Below are positions 1-4,799 of a stretch of 23,018 bases of DNA, piece by piece. The notes beneath the pieces were generated by a model that searched no databases, was not told where the DNA came from, and was given only the letters and a program-made list of their open reading frames with translations. Position 1 is the first letter of the stretch; each line of letters starts with the position of its first letter. The position numbers were made by a program, and so were the translations under genes. This DNA comes from an uncultured Prevotella sp. (lineage in GTDB: Bacteria > Bacteroidota > Bacteroidia > Bacteroidales > Bacteroidaceae): NCBI GenBank assembly GCA_900544825.1, contig UQWP01000061.1, positions 1 through 23,018 of the forward strand, given 5' to 3'.

Positions 1-64
1 TAATATAAGTTATTGATTTACAGACGATTAAATATTAATTTAACGCAGTATTGTCCTAAAGGAA

Positions 65-190
65 ATGTTTATTTTCGAAAACCTACCCGTCCTTCCTTAC
101 CGTTAAGGAAGGCTCCACCTTTCTCACCTAGCCTCTCTTCAATAGTCTTTACGCCCCCTTCGGTTCCCCCAGTTCTGGGGGACAGAAACC
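65..190 (+). repeat. Modular intergenic repeat, left copy (blocks A-B-C)
   Basis: Three blocks recur at 2390-2490 on the far side of the XRE/ImmA/PIN cassette. Block A (about 61-88) carries ATGTTTATTTTCGAAAACC. Block B (91-112) is a perfect 9-bp hairpin, CCTTCCTTA/TAAGGAAGG with loop CCGT, followed by GGCTCCAC. Block C (about 138-190) begins TTCAATAGTCTTTA, contains a hairpin TCCCCCAG/CTGGGGGA (165-182) and ends GACAGAAACC. Here the order is A-B-C; in the right copy it is A-C-B. A and B together could encode a 13-residue peptide (65-106). I see no ordinary gene in 1-652; it holds this repeat, further hairpins and the cassette promoter. Confidence 0.75.
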
Positions 191-242
191 TCAGGAACGA
201 GAGGATGTAGCTGGCTCTGCTATAGCGCCGCCAGAGTTTTGG

Positions 243-280
243 CCAGCCAGCGGAGCCTGTGCCCGCAAGGGGCTGGCTGG
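243..280. repeat. Inverted repeat, 9-bp stem
   Basis: CCAGCCAGC (243-251) pairs with GCTGGCTGG (272-280) around a 20-base loop. It lies between the left modular repeat and the tandem hairpin array. No T-tract follows, so a terminator role is unlikely. Confidence 0.6.
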
Positions 281-288
281 AAGTGCTT

Positions 289-360
289 ACGCAATAAAAT
301 TGCGATTATTAGACGCAACAGAGTTGCGGTTGTTTAACGCAATAGAATTGCGATTGCTTG
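289..360. repeat. Three tandem 24-bp hairpin units
   Basis: Units at 289-312, 313-336 and 337-360 are each exactly 24 bp. Each starts with a 6-bp stem and 3-base loop: CGCAAT-AAA-ATTGCG, CGCAAC-AGA-GTTGCG and CGCAAT-AGA-ATTGCG. The middle unit changes both partners of one base pair (T-A to C-G), so pairing is kept while the sequence drifts. Each unit ends in a short T-rich tail. The array sits upstream of the XRE promoter. Confidence 0.85.
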
Positions 361-364
361 TCGG

Positions 365-389
365 CTGGCGCATTGCGTAATTTGCTGAT
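365..389. repeat. Modular repeat block D, left copy
   Basis: These 25 bases are identical to 2652-2676 (core GGCGCATTGCGTAATTTGC). They close the left repeat region just as the second copy closes the right one. Similarity continues weakly for about 13 bases beyond. Confidence 0.8.
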
Positions 390-526
390 AACTTGCTGAT
401 TTTCGGCTTTTTTCTTGGCGGTCAGCTTCTGTTTTCGGGTGTCAATATCGTGAGCTTTCAGAGCTTATTGTAAAGGTAGAAGGTTTCGAAGGTGAGGTGG
501 AGTTTGATGCTAGATTATAATTTTAT

Positions 527-546
527 AGATATTTCGATAAATATCT
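527..546. promoter_or_regulatory. Palindrome upstream of the XRE promoter, candidate operator
   Basis: AGATATTT (527-534) and AAATATCT (539-546) form a perfect inverted repeat around CGAT, 19 bases before the -33 box of the cassette promoter. XRE regulators commonly bind inverted repeats near their own promoter, so this is a candidate autoregulatory site. That role is inferred from position and symmetry only. Confidence 0.35.
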
Positions 547-565
547 GTAAAATATAACTAAATAT

Positions 566-597
566 TTTGCAAACTACAAAATTATTTCTTATCTTTG
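566..597 (+). promoter_or_regulatory. Bacteroidota promoter of the XRE/ImmA/PIN operon
   Basis: -33 TTTG (566-569) and -7 TATCTTTG (590-597, matching TAnnTTTG) are separated by 20 bases, the usual spacing for the Bacteroidota primary sigma factor. Transcription would start near 604, giving a leader of about 50 bases before the ATG at 653. Confidence 0.8.
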
Positions 598-652
598 CAC
601 CAAAATTTAGCGTAACATTAACAATAACATTCTATTCAATATCAATTGAACT

Positions 653-985
653 ATGGCAACTACGGATAAGAAGTCAATCTTGCGAGTACTTAGAGAGAAA
701 TTTAAGTACACACAAGAGGAGGTCAGCCAGTATCTTGGTATCAGTCAACCAGCTTATCTTAAATATGAGATGGGTTATACAGAGGTCTCTATGGAAGGAT
801 TGGAGAAACTGGCTCGTCTCTACGGCATGGATGAGTATGATATCATGGAGGGCAACCTGGAACGTGCAAACTTTGCCTACGCTTTCCGTCGTGACGGAAT
901 GGCTAATTTGGAAGAAGTGGCGCACTTTCAGCAGCTAGTAAAGAACTATATAATGATGAGCGATGAACTTGAAAAAGACAGATAA
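653..985 (+). CDS. XRE-family helix-turn-helix regulator (probable antitoxin/autorepressor)
   Basis: A 110-residue protein with an N-terminal HTH_3 domain. Residues of about 8-63 show the family pattern: LREKFKYTQEEVSQYLGIS, then QPAYLKYEMG, then the closing MEGLEKLARLYGM helix. The C-terminal 45 residues are mostly helical and charged and may contact a partner. It is the first gene of a three-gene unit with its own promoter at 566-597, and its last 23 bases overlap the ImmA/IrrE gene. Small XRE proteins paired with ImmA/IrrE peptidases usually repress their operon and are targets of the peptidase; both roles are inferred here. The start follows a good promoter and gives a complete HTH. The fold is near certain; the system role is less so. 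Confidence 0.9.
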   Translation: MATTDKKSILRVLREKFKYTQEEVSQYLGISQPAYLKYEMGYTEVSMEGLEKLARLYGMDEYDIMEGNLERANFAYAFRRDGMANLEEVAHFQQLVKNYIMMSDELEKDR

Positions 986-1733
986 GATACGTTTGGATAA
1001 CTTGGCATTTATGTTCAGACAAGAACAAGGTGTTAAGGTCACGGAGCCCGTGAGTATCCATCAAATGCTTCGCAACAAGAACATCATTGCTAGTTTTCAA
1101 CCCTTGTCACAAGGCTTTGAGGGTATGGCAATCAAGCTAGTCAATCAGGCAAAGGAAGAAAAGCTTTTCATGCTGATCAATACGAGCAGTAATTATAGCC
1201 GCCAACGTTTCACAGCCTGTCATGAGCTTTATCACCTTCTGTATCAAGATAATTTTACTGTATCCTATGATACGAATGATGATGGGGAGGGTAAGGAGAT
1301 AGAAGAACAGGCAGCTGATTATTTTGCTCGTTGTTTGCTTTTGCCAAAGGAAGGTGTCGTTGCTCTTGTGCCAGAATCAGAGTGCAAGAAAGATACCATC
1401 AGCTTGGCAACGATACTCAAGTTGGAGCAGACTTTCCGTTGCTCTCGTTCATGCTTGCTTTATCGCTTGAAAGAGATGGGCTTTATTACCGACATCGTAT
1501 ATAATGCCTATTTTCATGATGTGATAAAAAGTGCGGCAGAGTATGGTTATCCTGTATCATTGTATAAGCCTACCTATACGAAAGAATTAGTGGGCGACTA
1601 CAATGTGAAGGCTCGCCAACTGTATGACAGAGGCATGATTTCTCAAGCCAAGTATTTTAGTTTGCTCTATGACATGGGGATAGATTTAGAAAAGGAGGCT
1701 TCCGATGGCAAGGGCGAAAGTAATATTGGTTGA
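963..1733 (+). CDS. ImmA/IrrE-family zinc metallopeptidase (COG2856)
   Basis: A 256-residue protein with the ImmA/IrrE signature. The zinc-binding HExxH is HELYH at residues 87-91, inside RFTACHELYHLLYQ, and a following EEQAADYFARCLLLP stretch (114-128) supplies the expected third-ligand helix (E114/E115 and A-x-x-FA-x-x-LLP). In known members (ImmA of ICEBs1, IrrE/PprI of Deinococcus) the peptidase cleaves a partner XRE repressor and so induces genes under its control. The upstream XRE gene overlaps this one by 23 bases, so it is the obvious candidate substrate. The roughly 100-residue C-terminal extension (about 155-256) is not recognised. The 3' end overlaps the PIN gene by 29 bases. No signal peptide, so probably cytoplasmic. 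Confidence 0.9.
   Translation: MNLKKTDKIRLDNLAFMFRQEQGVKVTEPVSIHQMLRNKNIIASFQPLSQGFEGMAIKLVNQAKEEKLFMLINTSSNYSRQRFTACHELYHLLYQDNFTVSYDTNDDGEGKEIEEQAADYFARCLLLPKEGVVALVPESECKKDTISLATILKLEQTFRCSRSCLLYRLKEMGFITDIVYNAYFHDVIKSAAEYGYPVSLYKPTYTKELVGDYNVKARQLYDRGMISQAKYFSLLYDMGIDLEKEASDGKGESNIG
1691..1698 (+). promoter_or_regulatory. Strong Shine-Dalgarno site before the PIN gene
   Basis: AAAGGAGG lies six bases before the ATG at 1705, inside the 3' end of the ImmA/IrrE gene. Canonical Shine-Dalgarno sites are rare in Bacteroidota, and other gene starts in this window have A-rich leaders instead. It supports the 1705 start and suggests either acquisition from another phylum or a need for independent re-initiation at the overlap. 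Confidence 0.7.
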
Positions 1734-2256
1734 TGCAGATGTTATCTCCCATTTCATAGCTACAGACCATGTCTATGAGTTGAATGAGATATTGTCACCA
1801 CACCAATTATATATAGTAGACAACGTCTATAAGGAGGCAACTTACCATCCTTCTGACAAGGAGCGTAAGAACAAGGTAGATGAGTGGTTGAAGAAGAGTA
1901 AGGCTTGCAGAATTAGTTTTCCAAAACTAAATCGAAAAATAATGGCTGAGTTCTTTAAGTTGAAGCGTGACAATAAGCTTCTTGGTGATGGCGAGTGCGC
2001 ATGTATGGCGATGGCTCGTTATGGTCAAGAGGCTATTGCAAGTAGCAACTTCCGTGATGTAGCTCCATATTGTGAAGCTAATGGTATTGAATATATCGGG
2101 GTGTTGGACATTCTTTTAATTGCAAAGAGAAAGGGACATTGGGACATAGATCAATGTAATCAGTTTATTATGGATGCAATGAAGGTCAATAATGCCAGAT
2201 TCCCGGTTAGTAAGATAGAAGATTATAAAACTGAGAAAGACCTTAGTGAGTTTTAA
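1705..2256 (+). CDS. PIN-domain ribonuclease-like protein (probable toxin/effector)
   Basis: A 183-residue protein with PIN-like acidic residues in order: D10 and D12 in VILVDADVISH (first strand), E44 in VDNVYKEAT, D95 and E97 in LLGDGECACMAMA, and D118 in SSNFRDV. This matches the VapC/DUF3368-like arrangement of a metal-dependent RNase. Its start overlaps the ImmA/IrrE gene by 29 bases and follows a strong Shine-Dalgarno site. As the last gene of an XRE-ImmA-PIN unit it is the likely toxic effector, held in check by the XRE repressor or by complex formation. Residues 130-183 continue past the usual PIN core. Substrate and exact family are unknown. The fold is well supported; toxicity is inferred. 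Confidence 0.8.
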   Translation: MARAKVILVDADVISHFIATDHVYELNEILSPHQLYIVDNVYKEATYHPSDKERKNKVDEWLKKSKACRISFPKLNRKIMAEFFKLKRDNKLLGDGECACMAMARYGQEAIASSNFRDVAPYCEANGIEYIGVLDILLIAKRKGHWDIDQCNQFIMDAMKVNNARFPVSKIEDYKTEKDLSEF

Positions 2257-2275
2257 GGCTAAGGTCTCTTCTCTT
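2238..2275 (+). terminator. Candidate terminator at the end of the PIN gene
   Basis: AGACCTTAG (2238-2246) and CTAAGGTCT (2259-2267) form a perfect 9-bp stem spanning the PIN stop codon, followed by a T/C-rich tail (CTTCTCTT). The tail is weaker than a classic T-tract. Confidence 0.5.
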
Positions 2276-2327
2276 AAATATTCCGTATATCACCATTACA
2301 GCGTAAGGTTTTAACACTTTAAGTATT

Positions 2328-2335
2328 TACCTTTG
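2328..2335 (+). promoter_or_regulatory. Candidate -7 box TAccTTTG after the cassette
   Basis: TACCTTTG fits the Bacteroidota -7 consensus and is followed by GCATCC, a common context near the start site. No TTTG is found at the expected -33 position, so support is partial. It would transcribe the right-hand modular repeat and the short reading frame at 2362. Confidence 0.4.
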
Positions 2336-2361
2336 CATCCGAATTCTTAAAAATCAGAATT

Positions 2362-2478
2362 ATGGAAATGAAGGTATGCTTCGAAAAGGAGATGTTTTTT
2401 TTCGAAAACCTACCTTCAATAGTCTTTAAGACCCTTTCGGTTCCCCTTACAGGGGACAGAAACCTTCCTTACCGTTAA
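2362..2478 (+). CDS. Possible 38-residue peptide encoded in the right repeat copy
   Basis: An ATG at 2362 about 20 bases after the expected start site of the 2328 promoter opens a 38-codon frame ending at the TAA within the repeat's hairpin block. An internal ATG at 2392 begins MFFFENLP and the frame ends NLPYR. The left repeat has a related short frame at 65-106 that begins MFIFENLP and ends LPYR. Shared frame, start and stop hint at coding, or may just reflect copying of a repeat. No known family is recognised. It could equally be a structured non-coding RNA. Confidence 0.2.
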   Translation: MEMKVCFEKEMFFFENLPSIVFKTLSVPLTGDRNLPYR

Positions 2479-2490
2479 GGAAGGCTCCAC
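2390..2490 (+). repeat. Modular intergenic repeat, right copy (blocks A-C-B)
   Basis: Block A (about 2388-2413, ATGTTTTTTTTCGAAAACC), block C (2414-2463, TTCAATAGTCTTTA to GACAGAAACC, with hairpin TCCCCT/AGGGGA at 2442-2456) and block B (2463-2484, CCTTCCTTA/TAAGGAAGG hairpin, then GGCTCCAC) repeat the left copy at 65-190, but with B and C exchanged. The C block is 3 bases shorter than on the left. The gene-poor stretch 2257-2795 holds this repeat, a 9-bp hairpin at 2552-2586, block D and the porE terminator. Confidence 0.75.
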
Positions 2491-2551
2491 TTCTCATCTC
2501 GGTCTTCTCCCCCTCAGGGAAGAAGAGGAAAACCGCCCTCCGGTGCTCAGA

Positions 2552-2586
2552 ACCGCTTTGCTATAAGGTTGGCGGACCAAAGCGGT
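2552..2586. repeat. Inverted repeat, perfect 9-bp stem
   Basis: ACCGCTTTG (2552-2560) pairs with CAAAGCGGT (2578-2586) around a 17-base loop containing CTATAAGG. The matching place in the left copy also has a CTCTGCTATAG stretch and a 9-bp hairpin nearby (243-280), so the two repeat regions share a layout more than a sequence here. Confidence 0.55.
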
Positions 2587-2651
2587 CTGCGCCAAGTTGT
2601 GCGGGATGGGACCGCCTGGAGTAGGGCTGACACGTTGCGAGTGTTTGACGA

Positions 2652-2676
2652 CTGGCGCATTGCGTAATTTGCTGAT
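2652..2676. repeat. Modular repeat block D, right copy
   Basis: These 25 bases are identical to 365-389. Together with blocks A, B and C they frame the XRE/ImmA/PIN cassette on both sides. Confidence 0.8.
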
Positions 2677-2736
2677 GAGTTGCAGATTTCTTTCCTTCTC
2701 TTTGGGGTAAGCCGATGGCTTACGTTTGACTAACAG

Positions 2737-2776
2737 AAACAGACCGATGTGAACGGGCGTTCATATCGGTCTGTTT
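2737..2776 (-). terminator. Terminator hairpin downstream of the PorE-like gene
   Basis: Arms at 2737-2754 and 2759-2776 form an 18-bp stem with one G-U-type pair and loop GCCC/GGGC, starting 20 bases after the minus-strand stop codon. The minus-strand tail is only moderately T-rich (TTTCTGTT). The stem is strong enough to act as a boundary in either direction. Confidence 0.7.
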
Positions 2777-2795
2777 GACGTTTATGCCCTTCTTG

Positions 2796-4778
2796 TCAAA
2801 ACAGTTTATAGGTGGTGCGGAGCACCTTGAACTCGGTACGGCGGTTCAGCTGGTTGCATATCTCCTGATGATCCTTGGTCTGCTTGAGGATGAATTCCTG
2901 GGTGAGCACATCGTCTTCCTTCAGCCATGGATATTTCTCCGTGAGCTTCCTGCGGATTGTCTTCGGGCGTTCCTTGCCATATCCCACAGGGGTAAGGCGA
3001 TCTTTTTCGATGCCGTGAGCTATGAGGTAATCTACTACCGACTGGGCACGGCGCTGAGACAATCGCTTGTTGTACTCACTGTTGCCTTTGTAATCGCAAT
3101 GGGCACTCAGTTCGATGGTTACGTGGGAATTCTCTTTCAGCAAGGCTACGAGCTTATCCAGAGCCTGGGTGCTGGCTGGCGTCAGGGTAGCTTTGTCAAA
3201 ATCATAGAAGATGTTGTCGATGAGTACTGGGGCTGAGATGGAAGCCAGCGGGAACTGGAGCACGTACTCCTTGCTCTCCTTTGCCGAATCTATCCGCAAC
3301 TCCTCCTTGTGGTTGAGGAATCCCTTGCAGGAAGCCATCACAAGATAATCTACCTCAGGATGGATAGGCAGCGTAAACGAACCGTCACTCTTGACCGGCA
3401 GTTTCCTGTAGGTGCCATCGTTGCCTACTACCATCACCTGTGCGGCAGGAAGTTCATAGCCGTCTTTTTCGTAAACCCATCCCTTCATCGTGGTGACAAT
3501 CTCCGGATTATTGAAAGAATAGATATGGTCGTAGCCGCGGCCATCCTTCCTGTTGGAAGAGAAGAAGCCACGGTTGTGCGGTCCCTCGAAGGTCATTCCG
3601 AAATCATCTGCTTCTGAATTGAGGGGATAGCCGGGATGCTCTATCTTATACTGCTGGGTCTTTTCGTCTATTCGGGCAATGTAGATGTCGAGACCGCCCA
3701 TTCCGATATGGCCGTTACTGCTGAAATAGAGGTCGCCGTTAGGGCGGAAGGTAGGGAACATCTCGTCGCCCGGCGTATTGATGGGGGAACCGAGATTTTC
3801 CACACCTCCCAGACCTGAAGGAGTGATGCGCACACGCCAGATATCGTAACCGCCCATTCCGCCCGGCATATCGGAAACGAAATAGAGCCATTCGCCGTCA
3901 GGACTGATGGCAGGGTGGGCGTAGGTGCTCAAGGTATCCTGGGTGATTTCCAGCTTCTGAACCTTTCCCCAGGCTGCATCCGAACGGGAAGAGGTGACAA
4001 TCTGGGCAAATCGGGGAGAGGCTGGATCGGTGACGCATTGGGTGAGATACATCTCCTTGCCATCGGGAGTGAAGCAGCAGGATCCCTCATCATAGTCGGT
4101 ATTCAGACCAGTGGCGATGGCTTCCGGTCTGCTCCATTTTCCCTTGTCGTCTTTTTCTGAATAGAAGATATCGCCAGCCTTGGTGCCGGTGATTCCGCTG
4201 AGTTCATCTCCCTGTGCGTCGTTGCGGGTGGAAGTGAAGTAGATCTGTTCGTATTCATCGCCCAGGAGCATCGGTGAATAATCGGCTCTTCGGGAGGTGA
4301 AGACATCCATCTTCTTTACCTGATATCTGCTTCCGCCTTTTTTCCAGCCGGGAGCCATCTGGGCAGATTTCAATCCGTTCTGGGCTAGGATATTGTCGGG
4401 CATAGAATCCACGAGGATTTTGAATTCCTTTTCTGCCTGCTTGTATTCGCCGTTTTTCAGGAGCAGACGGGCGTAAGCCAGACGGTCATCGAGTGAAGCC
4501 TGGTTATAGCGGATGGCATTGCGGTAAGCATTCACAGCCTTGGGGGTAGCATTGATCTTGTTGTAGCAGCGGGCCATCTTCAAGGCTAGCTTGCCACGGT
4601 TTTCACGCTCCTTGGGAGGTGTCTTGGTGTAGGCTTGCTTGAATTGGTCGGCAGCATCATAGTATTCGCCTAAAGAAAGGAACTTCTCTCCTTTCTTCAG
4701 GTTCTTATCAATGCCGCAGCTTATCAGAAGAAGGCAGCAGAGGGATGTTATGATTTGATAAAATCTGATATGCTTCAT
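2796..4778 (-). CDS. porE: PorE-like type IX secretion lipoprotein (TPR, beta-propeller, CRD, OmpA_C)
   Basis: A 660-residue lipoprotein. The N-terminus MKHIRFYQIITSLCCLLLISC is a lipoprotein signal with lipobox ending at C21. Then come TPR helices (about 30-140), a PD40/WD40-like beta-propeller (about 165-400; repeats such as ISPDGEWLYFVSDMPGG and FRPNGDLYFSSNG), a carboxypeptidase-regulatory-like fold (about 430-500) and an OmpA C-terminal domain (about 525-660) with FYDFDKATL and YNKRLSQRRAQSV, which should bind peptidoglycan. This four-part order is that of Porphyromonas gingivalis PorE (PG1058), an outer-membrane-associated component of the type IX secretion system. No other T9SS gene is in the window, so the assignment rests on architecture alone; another OmpA-type PD40 protein is the alternative. 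It starts 21 bases after topB and may share its transcript. Confidence 0.75.
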   Translation of the reverse strand: MKHIRFYQIITSLCCLLLISCGIDKNLKKGEKFLSLGEYYDAADQFKQAYTKTPPKERENRGKLALKMARCYNKINATPKAVNAYRNAIRYNQASLDDRLAYARLLLKNGEYKQAEKEFKILVDSMPDNILAQNGLKSAQMAPGWKKGGSRYQVKKMDVFTSRRADYSPMLLGDEYEQIYFTSTRNDAQGDELSGITGTKAGDIFYSEKDDKGKWSRPEAIATGLNTDYDEGSCCFTPDGKEMYLTQCVTDPASPRFAQIVTSSRSDAAWGKVQKLEITQDTLSTYAHPAISPDGEWLYFVSDMPGGMGGYDIWRVRITPSGLGGVENLGSPINTPGDEMFPTFRPNGDLYFSSNGHIGMGGLDIYIARIDEKTQQYKIEHPGYPLNSEADDFGMTFEGPHNRGFFSSNRKDGRGYDHIYSFNNPEIVTTMKGWVYEKDGYELPAAQVMVVGNDGTYRKLPVKSDGSFTLPIHPEVDYLVMASCKGFLNHKEELRIDSAKESKEYVLQFPLASISAPVLIDNIFYDFDKATLTPASTQALDKLVALLKENSHVTIELSAHCDYKGNSEYNKRLSQRRAQSVVDYLIAHGIEKDRLTPVGYGKERPKTIRRKLTEKYPWLKEDDVLTQEFILKQTKDHQEICNQLNRRTEFKVLRTTYKLF

Positions 4779-4799
4779 ATTGCCTCTATATTCGTGAAT

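Noticed and set aside
13..210. A 65-codon plus-strand frame at the left edge
   Set aside because: It runs through the hairpin-rich modular repeat with no promoter or family signature; the shorter shared frame at 65-106 is a better candidate and even that is weak.
289..360. CRISPR array
   Set aside because: Units are contiguous 24-mers with no spacers between them and only three copies; no cas gene is present.
567..938. A plus-strand frame overlapping the XRE gene
   Set aside because: It starts at the promoter itself and overlaps a clear HTH gene in another frame.
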